NCBI RefSeq assembly: GCF_002236115.1
Contig: NZ_NIWT01000001.1
Location: forward strand, 310,001 to 374,000
DNA: 64,000 bases
Origin: Pseudomonas jessenii
GTDB lineage: Bacteria; Pseudomonadota; Gammaproteobacteria; Pseudomonadales; Pseudomonadaceae
Reading direction: 5' to 3'
Positions within the stretch are counted from its first letter, which is position 1. Each line of letters opens with the position of its first letter. The notes below the pieces were generated by a model. The model saw only the letters and a list, made by a program, of their open reading frames with translations, did no database searches and was not told where the DNA came from. Positions 8,005 through 15,216 of this stretch are shown in pieces. Both the position numbers and the translations under genes were made by a program.

Positions 8005-9687
8005 ATGGAATTTGAAGAAAGAGCCGATCAGCTATCGCCAGAAGAAATTAGTACCTCGCTGGCTGATGGTGAAATCCTAAAAAAAGCAAGACAAAAGCTC
8101 TTGGCCACCGGGGCGAAATTTTTAATAGGCCCAAGAGGTACGGGTAAAACGCATCTTATGCGTTTTACATATTCACAGGCTCTACTAAACAAATCCTCCC
8201 CGCTCGTCCTTTACTCTAGTTTTAATAGATATCTCCACCTAGAACCTTTGTTGAAAAAGACTCCGGATGCGCTAAAAAGGTTTCATTCGTGGGTTCTTGC
8301 CAAGATCTTAATTAGTGCTTTTGATTATATTAATGACTTGAGTAGTAATGGGGATTTTCTTAAGGATCAAGACGCAATATATGATGAAGAAAAGCTGCGC
8401 GAACTAGTTTCACTGTTGGAGCGCGGGTCAGGGGTCCAGCTTTATGAAAGCTATGGTCAATTTATTACCGTTGATCACGTAATCAGAGCAATTCGATCAC
8501 TTACTGCCAGATTCAATAGGGCTCGTGCCGTTTTGCTGTTGGATGATGCGGCATTAAGTTTGTCTGATCAATATTTGATAGCTTTTTTTGAGATTTTTAG
8601 AGTATTAAAAGTCGAAGGTATTGCACCAAAGGCTTCTGTCTATCCAGGTACCACTCAATACGGCCCAACATTTCACGCTTCACATGAAGTCGAAGAAGTG
8701 CCTCTCTGGCTTTCTGTAGAGGATACTGCATATTCTACTATTATGGGTGATATAGCTAATAGACGGCTAACGTCTGAACAGCAAAGGAATATTTCGCCGG
8801 ATATCTTGGAGCTGTTCAAATATACCGCGTTCGGGATACCTCGCGTCTTTTTAAGATTGCTTCGAGAGTATTTTTCAGAGAAGACTGGAACTTCACAATC
8901 GAAGGTCAATAAGATTATTGATCAGCAAGTTGAATTAATTGGGGCGGAGTACGATTCACTTGCTCTGAAACTTAAGCAGTTCTCATCGGTCATCGAAACC
9001 GGGCGAGCTTTTTTCTCAAATGCGGTATTAGAGGTGTCTGAGTTTCAGAATAAAGACCTTTCTAAGCGCAATATAGTTATTGGATTGCTACAAAGCGATG
9101 ATCGTACCCCTCTAGCAGATCGAATGATCAAATTTCTGATAGAGGTCGGAATGCTGTTTCCGTTGCAGTCCGTTTCGCATGGGCAAAATAGAAAGTATGA
9201 TCGTTACATACCGCATCTTGCATTCCTTTATCAGGGTGGTGCATTTAAAGAAGGGAGGCGCAATACATTTCGCGGTTTAGCCGATGTAATGCAAGCTGCT
9301 GCAGCAAAGCACCCATTGAGAAGGGAATTTAAATCTTTGCTGACGTCTCGCGAGCTGGCGGACTTAAAGCTTGATTTACCACCTTGCCAGAGATGTGGCA
9401 CACAACGTTTCAACGATTCTCAGCAATTTTGTCATAATTGTGGCGAAGAACTCGTAGGTTCATCGCTTTTTGAGGAATGTATGAAGCTACCTCTTGGAGA
9501 GGTGCCCGGCATAAGCAAAACGCTTATCACGAGAATCCACCAAGATACAAATATCCGCAATATTTCCGATGTTGTTATTTCACAGAACGCCTCAGGCGAG
9601 CTTCAAAAGGCAAACTACGTTGGGCCTCGGCGCGCCGAAAATATAATAAAAAAAGTTGAGCTCACAGTTGAGGAGTTTCTCTCATAA
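8005..9687 (+). CDS. P-loop ATPase with C-terminal zinc ribbon and helix-hairpin-helix
   Basis: A 560-residue protein. Walker A is GPRGTGKT (42-49) and Walker B VLLLDDA (176-182), in the style of AAA/ORC-CDC6-like or STAND-like ATPases. The middle is alpha-helical and probably contains winged-helix segments. Four cysteines (C461, C464, C476, C479) form a zinc ribbon, followed by a helix-hairpin-helix-like end (GEVPGISKTLITRI and YVGPRRAENIIKKV), suggesting DNA contact. It starts the base after the methylase stop and its TAA overlaps the ATG of the HEPN gene. It is probably the sensor or switch of the cassette; that is inference. Confidence 0.8.
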   Translation: MEFEERADQLSPEEISTSLADGEILKKARQKLLATGAKFLIGPRGTGKTHLMRFTYSQALLNKSSPLVLYSSFNRYLHLEPLLKKTPDALKRFHSWVLAKILISAFDYINDLSSNGDFLKDQDAIYDEEKLRELVSLLERGSGVQLYESYGQFITVDHVIRAIRSLTARFNRARAVLLLDDAALSLSDQYLIAFFEIFRVLKVEGIAPKASVYPGTTQYGPTFHASHEVEEVPLWLSVEDTAYSTIMGDIANRRLTSEQQRNISPDILELFKYTAFGIPRVFLRLLREYFSEKTGTSQSKVNKIIDQQVELIGAEYDSLALKLKQFSSVIETGRAFFSNAVLEVSEFQNKDLSKRNIVIGLLQSDDRTPLADRMIKFLIEVGMLFPLQSVSHGQNRKYDRYIPHLAFLYQGGAFKEGRRNTFRGLADVMQAAAAKHPLRREFKSLLTSRELADLKLDLPPCQRCGTQRFNDSQQFCHNCGEELVGSSLFEECMKLPLGEVPGISKTLITRIHQDTNIRNISDVVISQNASGELQKANYVGPRRAENIIKKVELTVEEFLS

Positions 9688-10535
9688 TGGCTACTCCTTT
9701 CAAAACACAATTAATTACTTGCGTGGTGCCGACTCCACCGAGTCTGAGCACGCACCTTTTATTTGATCACAACCATCTAGAGCCAACTACTTCGCCCGTT
9801 GATCAATTTCTTGAACGTTTGCATTCGATCAATAGACTTTCTCCGGATCCGGTTAATTTTGATCCGTTGCAGGGGCAGCTTGTTCTTTTAGGTGTAATCG
9901 CTGCAGTCGAAAGCTATCTTAGGACCTTGCTTAGGAAAATTATTTCGATAGATGAACTGTCGCAAAACGCTTCTTACAAACGAGATATCTCGTTTGGGGC
10001 CGCTGTTCATTTGCATAAAGACATGATGCCAGAAGCCATTTTGGAAAGAGTCTCGTTCATCAGTAAGGACAGCATTACCGGGACTATAAAGGATTGCTTA
10101 GGAATTAAAGGCCACACACCTTCGTACGTTGAAGCCTCAATTGACGATTACGTTAAGATTTGCCATCTTCGACACTGTGCTGTACATCGGTTTGGTAGGT
10201 TAGGGGCGTCCAATGCGTTGGCATTAGGAATCCAGGATCACAGAGAATTATTAGAAAAACCGTTACTGTTGGACTATCTTTCCCTGCAGACAGCGATATC
10301 CATTTCGACAAACCTTGTAAAAACTATAAATAATTTCTTGTTTAATGAGGTAATATCTCGGCTTCCTGATCATACTTGGCAAGGCACATACACAAGAGAT
10401 AAAAAGATTTTTTTGGCTTACTATCGTATATTTGCAGATAGTGTGAGTTCAGCGGGGTCAACAACTGACTCCAAGTCTCTGTATAGTGAATTTCAATTAC
10501 AGCGAAGAAATTATCTAGCTGGTCAGCAACGTTAG
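9687..10535 (+). CDS. HEPN-like protein, putative RNase effector
   Basis: A 282-residue, mostly helical protein starting on the ATPase stop (TAATG). VLLGVIAAVESYLRTLLRKI (about residues 70-90) and IDDYVKICHLRHCAVHRFG (about 152-170) are typical of HEPN domains. Arg162 and His167 form an R-x4-H motif, the catalytic signature of HEPN ribonucleases in toxins and abortive-infection proteins. No second domain is recognised. As the last gene of the cassette it would be the killing arm, activated when the ATPase senses infection; the motif is seen, the role is inferred. Confidence 0.7.
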   Translation: MATPFKTQLITCVVPTPPSLSTHLLFDHNHLEPTTSPVDQFLERLHSINRLSPDPVNFDPLQGQLVLLGVIAAVESYLRTLLRKIISIDELSQNASYKRDISFGAAVHLHKDMMPEAILERVSFISKDSITGTIKDCLGIKGHTPSYVEASIDDYVKICHLRHCAVHRFGRLGASNALALGIQDHRELLEKPLLLDYLSLQTAISISTNLVKTINNFLFNEVISRLPDHTWQGTYTRDKKIFLAYYRIFADSVSSAGSTTDSKSLYSEFQLQRRNYLAGQQR

Positions 10536-10542
10536 TGCTCGC

Positions 10543-10580
10543 AAACTGACAAATGCCTTTATTTGGCATTTGTCAGTTTT
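10543..10580 (+). terminator. Strong terminator closing the methylase-ATPase-HEPN operon
   Basis: A perfect 15-bp stem (10543-10557 with 10565-10579) around a 7-nt TTTATTT loop, ending in TTTT. It begins 8 bases after the HEPN stop codon and would insulate the cassette from the late operon. Confidence 0.85.
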
Positions 10581-10954
10581 CTGTAATTTCAAATCACTCT
10601 CCAAGTGCTTCCACGCAAAAAGTTTAGTGCCCTTTGACTCAGGTGCTAACCGTAGATGGACTCTCTGCGACGCCTAGCGCACTGATTATCGCTTGAAGGG
10701 GGGAAAGCATCTGCGGTTAACGCCGTCATAATCACGATTGCCGCTAGCCACGTAACTAAATTTAGTGCCGCTGCTGCTGCTGGCGTGCCGGTAACTCATT
10801 TCCGGGTTTTCATCACCGTCACTGCACATCGGCTTAAGCAAGGCACAGACCGACATTAAGTATTTTCCGAATACCTGTAAAAATAGTTGTCCATATGGAA
10901 TAGCTCTGCTTTTATAGCAACGTGTTCAGCTGTACAGCGCGACACCACCAAGGA
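10581..10954 (+). other. Non-coding stretch before the late operon
   Basis: No convincing gene on either strand. TTTAGTGCC occurs twice (about 10623 and 10759), and the AT-rich segment near 10860-10890 has a TATTTT/AAAATA dyad. A late promoter is expected here because two terminators follow, but I cannot pick one with confidence. Confidence 0.4.
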
Positions 10955-10979
10955 GCTCGGCCATGCGTCGGGCTTTTTT
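10955..10979 (+). terminator. First of two tandem terminators upstream of the holin
   Basis: GCTCGGC (10955-10961) pairs with GTCGGGC (10967-10973) using two G-U pairs, followed by TTTTTT. A terminator between a late promoter and the lysis gene is the usual target of Q-type antitermination. Confidence 0.6.
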
Positions 10980-10991
10980 ATTTGCTGCTCC

Positions 10992-11025
10992 GAAGCCTCG
11001 CCATTGTGCGGGGCTTCTTTGTTTT
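10992..11025 (+). terminator. Second tandem terminator upstream of the holin
   Basis: GAAGCCTCGC (10992-11001) pairs with GCGGGGCTTC (11008-11017) with one G-U pair and a CATTGT loop, then TTTGTTTTT. With the hairpin at 10955 it makes a double stop about 70 bases before the holin gene. Confidence 0.75.
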
Positions 11026-11094
11026 TGGGATTCCCATCAGCGGAGAATGCCACCTTTTTTGTTACCTCAACTCCCTTGTTGGGAACGCGCCGAG

Positions 11095-11430
11095 ATGATG
11101 CCCATGCCGGAAAAACCAGATACTTGGGTCATTGTTTTCATGTGGTTGAGTCAGCATTCGCAGACCATTTGGGCGGCATTTCTGTCGTTGTGCATGACGG
11201 TACTTCGCGTGTTCTACACCGGCGGTACCTGGAAGGATGCACTGATAGAAGGCCCCATGTGCGTCTTGCTCTCCCTGAGCATTATCTGGGGCTTTGAACT
11301 GATGGGATTGTCGCCGTCGCTGGCCCAACCGGTTGGCATTTGGGTCGGTTTCCTCGGGGTGAAGAAAGTCGCTCACTGGGCTGATCGAATTGCTGAAAGC
11401 AAGTTTCCCAAATCGGATTCAGCGCCGTGA
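11095..11430 (+). CDS. Phage holin, lambda-S/pinholin-like superfamily
   Basis: About 111 residues from ATG 11095; ATG 11098 and ATG 11104 are possible alternative starts, as in dual-start holins. PMPEKPDTWVIVFMWLSQH begins the protein, as in Pseudomonas prophage holins. Three membrane segments are visible: about 25-42 (IWAAFLSLCMTVLRVFY), 55-72 (MCVLLSLSIIWGFELMGL) and 78-93 (QPVGIWVGFLGVKKV). A charged tail follows. It is the first late gene after the tandem terminators. Holins time lysis by opening the inner membrane; no endolysin gene follows here, which is unusual. Confidence 0.8.
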   Translation: MMPMPEKPDTWVIVFMWLSQHSQTIWAAFLSLCMTVLRVFYTGGTWKDALIEGPMCVLLSLSIIWGFELMGLSPSLAQPVGIWVGFLGVKKVAHWADRIAESKFPKSDSAP

Positions 11431-11555
11431 AGCGCCGTCCTTGGTTGCTGCCTCTTGTGCTCCTGCTGGTTTATGCCACCACGGGATACATTCATTGTGG
11501 TGAGCCACCTGCATGCCAGCCGCTCGCCGCTCAATCATTCAATCGTGAGGTTTAG
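11427..11555 (+). CDS. Small membrane-anchored or exported protein after the holin
   Basis: A 42-residue frame starting at GTG 11427, overlapping the holin stop (GTGA). It opens with KRRPWLLPLVLLLVYATTG, a positively charged start and hydrophobic stretch, then a short tail with two cysteines (HCGEPPAC). This could be a signal anchor of a spanin-like lysis accessory protein, but the cysteine context is not a standard lipobox. Overlap with the holin and uninterrupted spacing to the next gene support it being real. Confidence 0.5.
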   Translation: MKRRPWLLPLVLLLVYATTGYIHCGEPPACQPLAAQSFNREV

Positions 11556-11558
11556 AGA

Positions 11559-12005
11559 ATGGCCTACACCCAATACGAAACTGTCGTCGCCAACACTCCC
11601 GAGGAACTGACGGCCAAGCTGGCACAGGCCATCGCCGATGGTTGGCAGCCTTACGGTAGTCCTGTTTCCATCACTGAAGGCTTTCAAGTACTTCAAGCAG
11701 TGGTGAAGGGATCGAGCAATGTCGGCGGTGCGCCTACCGACATCACCTCGGACAACATCACGGACGCGTCGGATGTCGGTAAAGCGGTGCTGGTCAGTGT
11801 CGACGCCGCCGCTGCTCGTGTTGCTATCGGCAGTGGAACTTCGGACTTCTCGGGTAGCTACAACGACCTGACCGACCAACCAGTCATTCCAGCCGAGGGT
11901 GATGCCGCGCTGCTGGAAGCTGGTACCGACCTCGTCGCGCATACCTGGTCAGCCAAACTGATTCATGACGAGATTGCCCGTCAGATTGCAGCGCTACCGG
12001 CATGA
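11559..12005 (+). CDS. DUF1737-like / head-fibre-like phage protein
   Basis: A 148-residue protein. Residues 4-45 (QYETVVANTPEELTAKLAQA ... GWQPYGSPVSI, shown in parts) match the DUF1737 pattern of small phage and bacterial proteins. Residues 70-115 (TSDNITDASDVGKAVL, then IGSGTSDFSGSYNDLTDQP) resemble repeats seen in phage fibre and head-decoration proteins. It follows the lysis genes and precedes the packaging genes. A role as an accessory capsid fibre is inferred from similarity of pattern only. Confidence 0.65.
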   Translation: MAYTQYETVVANTPEELTAKLAQAIADGWQPYGSPVSITEGFQVLQAVVKGSSNVGGAPTDITSDNITDASDVGKAVLVSVDAAAARVAIGSGTSDFSGSYNDLTDQPVIPAEGDAALLEAGTDLVAHTWSAKLIHDEIARQIAALPA

Positions 12006-12384
12006 GCATCACATCCACAATCTCGACTGCCTCCGTTTTAAACGCGACCTTCAGCCAGCGCAGGATCAGGGTTTCCAAACCCGCCGGGGACCCTGGCAAC
12101 TTCCAAGGAACACGGGGCATAAGACTCGCGCAAAAGCGCTAGCGGCAGGGTCTGAAAGTTAGTTGACACAGGTTGACAGGTTGACAGCAAATCCCTGATT
12201 TCGAGCCGTCAAAGATTGTACTTATCCCCCCATCATTTCTCCGCACAGCCCCGTTACGACTGGTCGTAACGCCTATCTGCTCTATTCAGGTGTTCACAAT
12301 GAAACTCCCGGATAAACGCTTGGGAAGCCTGTCAAGTAAGTTGACAAGCTTACGCGTTACCCGGAAATAAACAGGTGAGGGTAT
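12006..12384 (+). other. Non-coding region before terminase: candidate packaging (cos/pac) region
   Basis: No gene is supported. A 9-bp perfect inverted repeat, CGTTACGAC-TG-GTCGTAACG, is at 12252-12271. Five TTGACA hexamers lie in 185 bp: direct copies at 12163, 12173 and 12181, and an inverted pair TGTCAA-N5-TTGACA at 12330-12346. Position directly upstream of the small terminase gene matches cos in lambda-like phages. The repeats may be terminase-binding sites; not proven. Confidence 0.5.
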
Positions 12385-12942
12385 ATGGCTTTTTTAACTC
12401 GCAAGGAATACGGCGAACTGAAGGGCTGGTCGAGGCAGCACATCAGTAAATTGGTCCAAAATGAAAGGCTGGTTGTGAACGGCGCCGGGTTGATTGACGT
12501 GGATGCTAGCGATCAGCTCCTGGCGATGACCAGCGATCCGAGTAAAGCCGGCGTCGCTGCTCGACACGAGCAGCAGCGACTTCAGCGCGACGCTCCCAGT
12601 GCGTGCGAAGAAATCGAGGCTGATCAGCTGGGACTGGCGCCGGATTTTCAGAAGGCCCGCGCTATGCGGGAACACTATTTGGCCTTGCAAGAGCAGGCCA
12701 ACTTTCATACCCAGCAGGGCACACTCGTTGAGCGAAAGGCAGTGGAAAATGCAGCCTATAACGCCGGCCGCCTAGTGCGTGATCAGTTGCTGGGATTGCC
12801 TCCGCGCCTGGCCCCGGAAATGGCAGGGATGACCGACCCCTGGCAAATCGAGAGGCTTTTGACTGCGGCCATTCGACAAGCGCTGGAAGACGCCGAACGA
12901 GTGTCAAAGGCAGATCTAGAGCACGCCGTCACCCCGAGTTAA
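12385..12942 (+). CDS. Terminase small subunit (Nu1-like)
   Basis: A 185-residue protein starting at ATG 12385 behind AGGTGAGGG. It has an N-terminal winged-helix-like DNA-binding region (FLTRKEYGELKGWSRQHISK), then KARAMREHYLALQEQANFH and a helical C-terminus (IERLLTAAIRQALEDAERV). This is the arrangement of Nu1-type small terminase subunits, which recognise the packaging site and pass DNA to the large subunit. The large subunit follows after 4 bases. The repeat-rich region directly upstream is its likely binding target. Confidence 0.8.
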   Translation: MAFLTRKEYGELKGWSRQHISKLVQNERLVVNGAGLIDVDASDQLLAMTSDPSKAGVAARHEQQRLQRDAPSACEEIEADQLGLAPDFQKARAMREHYLALQEQANFHTQQGTLVERKAVENAAYNAGRLVRDQLLGLPPRLAPEMAGMTDPWQIERLLTAAIRQALEDAERVSKADLEHAVTPS

Positions 12943-12946
12943 ATCT

Positions 12947-14956
12947 ATGCCCTCAGAGATCCCGAATGGTGCAGCGGTGTACCGTGAGGCGCATTTCCGT
13001 GGGCTACAACCGGACCCAGATCTCTGGATCGATCAGTGGGCCGACGAGTACATGCGTATCCCACGCGATGCCGGCGCCGCCGAACCCGGCCAGTACCGTA
13101 CGGCACGAACACCGTATGCCCGCGAGCCGATGCGCTGCCTATCACCGGCGCACCCCTGCAAGCGCGTGGTGACCATGGTCGCCTCGCAGTTGATGAAAAC
13201 CCAGATTGCCTTGAACTGGATTGCCGGCCTGATCCACATGGCGCCGTCGAACATTCTCACGCTGTTGCCCAGCCTGGGGTTGGCCAAACGAGTCTCGTCG
13301 CGCATCGGCAAGACCATCAAGGCCACCCCGGTGCTGCGCGAACGAGTGGCGGCGAACCGTTCGCGCGATGCGCGCAACACCATGGACACCAAAGAGTTCG
13401 AAGGTGGTTCGCTGTATGTCACCACCGCGGGTTCTGCAGCGAACCTGTCAGAGTTGTCAGCCCGGTATATTTACGGCGATGAAGTCGATCGCTGGGTGGT
13501 GGACGTGGGCGAGGAGGGCGACCCGATTGAGCTGGCGGAAACCCGGGGCAGCACATTTGGCCGTAACGCCAAGTTCTACTTTTCCAGTTCGCCGACGATC
13601 CGGGGCGCCTCGCGCATTGCCGATCTGTTCGAGACCAGCGACCAGCGTTATTACTACGTGCCATGCCCGACCTGTGGGCACATGCAAGTCCTGGAATGGG
13701 AACGCCTGCATTACTCGACGGATTGCCAGCGGGCGCACTACGAGTGCGCCGGGCCTGACTGTGACGTGCTGATCGAAGAACATCACAAGGGTGAGATGTT
13801 GGCCAAGGGCGAGTGGCGCGCCCATGCCCAGGGCGATGGTGAAACCGTCGGCTTCAACCTCAATGCGTTGTACTCGCCGCCCGGCTGGACCGGTTGGGCC
13901 GCTCTGGCCAAGCAGTTCGAGAAGGCCAAAACAGCCATGTCCCGCGGCGATTTGGAGCCGATGCAGGTGTTCTATAACACCCGTCTGGCCAAGGTTTGGG
14001 ACAGCGCCCAAGAGCAAACCAAAGCCGATGTGCTGATGGCTCGGGCCCGCCTGGAAACCTATGGTTTGGGTTCGATGCCGTGCGCCGTGCTGATGCTCAC
14101 GGCCTCGGTCGACGTCCAGGCCAACCGGCTGGAGTTCATGGTGGTGGGTTGGGGCGCCGGCATGGAGCGCTGGATCATCGACTATCAGGTGATCTGGGGC
14201 GATCCCTCCGACGAACGCACCTGGTCGGTGCTCGATGACAAACTCAAGGCGCGTTATCCGCATCCGTGTGGCGCGGACCTGACAATCCGGGCAGCCGGCA
14301 TCGACTCCGGCGGCAACCACACCGACGAGGTGTACCAGTTCTGTCGACTGCGGCGCTGGCGCAACATCTTCGCGGTCAAGGGCGCGAGCAAGTCGGGTCG
14401 GCCGGTGATTGCGCAGCGGCCATCGATGATGGATGTCACCTGGAAAGGCCTGACCGAGCGCAAAGGTGTCGAGCTGTGGTTCATCGGTACCGACACGGCC
14501 AAGGACTGGATTTACAACCGCTATCCGGTGGAGGGCGGTCCCGGCGCGCTGCACTTTGCTAACGACCTGCCGGATGATTTCTTCGCCCAGTGCGTCGCCG
14601 AGCGCAAGGTGACTCGGTACATCAAAGGCTACAAAAAAATCGAATGGGTCAAGGGCAAGGCGGAGCGCAACGAAGCCCTCGACTTGATGGTGTACAGCCT
14701 GGCGATGGCGCATTACCTGGGCCTGAATCGCTACAAGGAACACGACTGGGAGCGGGTGAGAAGCGCCCTGATGCAGACGGCGCCTCCGGGTGAAAAAGCT
14801 ATTGCAGTCGAACATGTCCGCGCTCCGGCGCCATCTCCGCAGCAACCGCCTGATCCCGTGCCGCCACCTGCCAAGCCGGCAACAGCACCGCTGCCGATTG
14901 CACGGCCGCCACAGCGTCGGAGCTCCAGCAGCGGCTACCTCAAAAAACGACGCTGA
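12947..14956 (+). CDS. Terminase large subunit (GpA family)
   Basis: A 669-residue GpA-type packaging motor. The N-terminal ATPase part includes VVTMVASQLMKTQIALNW (the unusual Walker A-like ASQLMKT of this family) and LSARYIYGDEVDRW as Walker B. A zinc-finger-like segment, CPTCGHMQVLEW ... CAGPDC, sits near residues 238-270. The C-terminal nuclease domain has SVDVQANRLEFMVVGWG and IRAAGIDSGGNHTDEVY, with acidic residues for metal binding. The last 60 residues are proline-rich. Length is close to the lambda gpA class (about 640). Confidence 0.95.
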   Translation: MPSEIPNGAAVYREAHFRGLQPDPDLWIDQWADEYMRIPRDAGAAEPGQYRTARTPYAREPMRCLSPAHPCKRVVTMVASQLMKTQIALNWIAGLIHMAPSNILTLLPSLGLAKRVSSRIGKTIKATPVLRERVAANRSRDARNTMDTKEFEGGSLYVTTAGSAANLSELSARYIYGDEVDRWVVDVGEEGDPIELAETRGSTFGRNAKFYFSSSPTIRGASRIADLFETSDQRYYYVPCPTCGHMQVLEWERLHYSTDCQRAHYECAGPDCDVLIEEHHKGEMLAKGEWRAHAQGDGETVGFNLNALYSPPGWTGWAALAKQFEKAKTAMSRGDLEPMQVFYNTRLAKVWDSAQEQTKADVLMARARLETYGLGSMPCAVLMLTASVDVQANRLEFMVVGWGAGMERWIIDYQVIWGDPSDERTWSVLDDKLKARYPHPCGADLTIRAAGIDSGGNHTDEVYQFCRLRRWRNIFAVKGASKSGRPVIAQRPSMMDVTWKGLTERKGVELWFIGTDTAKDWIYNRYPVEGGPGALHFANDLPDDFFAQCVAERKVTRYIKGYKKIEWVKGKAERNEALDLMVYSLAMAHYLGLNRYKEHDWERVRSALMQTAPPGEKAIAVEHVRAPAPSPQQPPDPVPPPAKPATAPLPIARPPQRRSSSSGYLKKRR

Positions 14957-15009
14957 GTGAAGGCGCACCGTTGTAACCCACGTTGTCTTATTACTTTAGA
15001 GCGATCCCC

Positions 15010-15216
15010 ATGGCCTTTACCCAACAGCAACTCGATGCGGTCGAGAAGGCAATTGCGCGTGGCGAAAAAATCGTGCGTTACGCCGATCGCAACGTCGAGT
15101 ACCGCGACATCGACGAATTGCTCAGGGCACGCGATGAAATTCGTAGCTCGTTGATCGCGGCGGCCGGACCTCGTTCGCGCATCGTGCGGCTTTACCATGG
15201 AGGCAAGGGACTGTAA
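15010..15216 (+). CDS. gpW-like head-tail joining protein
   Basis: A 68-residue protein from ATG 15010 (MAFTQQQLDAVEKAIARGEK), exactly the length of lambda gpW. DRNVEYRDIDELLRARDEI is typical of the family. It plugs the portal after packaging and makes the surface for tail attachment. Its stop overlaps the portal start (TAATG), the same gene order as lambda A-W-B. Confidence 0.85.
   Translation: MAFTQQQLDAVEKAIARGEKIVRYADRNVEYRDIDELLRARDEIRSSLIAAAGPRSRIVRLYHGGKGL

Noticed and set aside
13457..14968. A 503-codon open frame on the minus strand across the large terminase gene
   Set aside because: It is the complement of a clear GpA terminase gene, has no recognisable domain and no ribosome site; GC-rich codon bias keeps it open.
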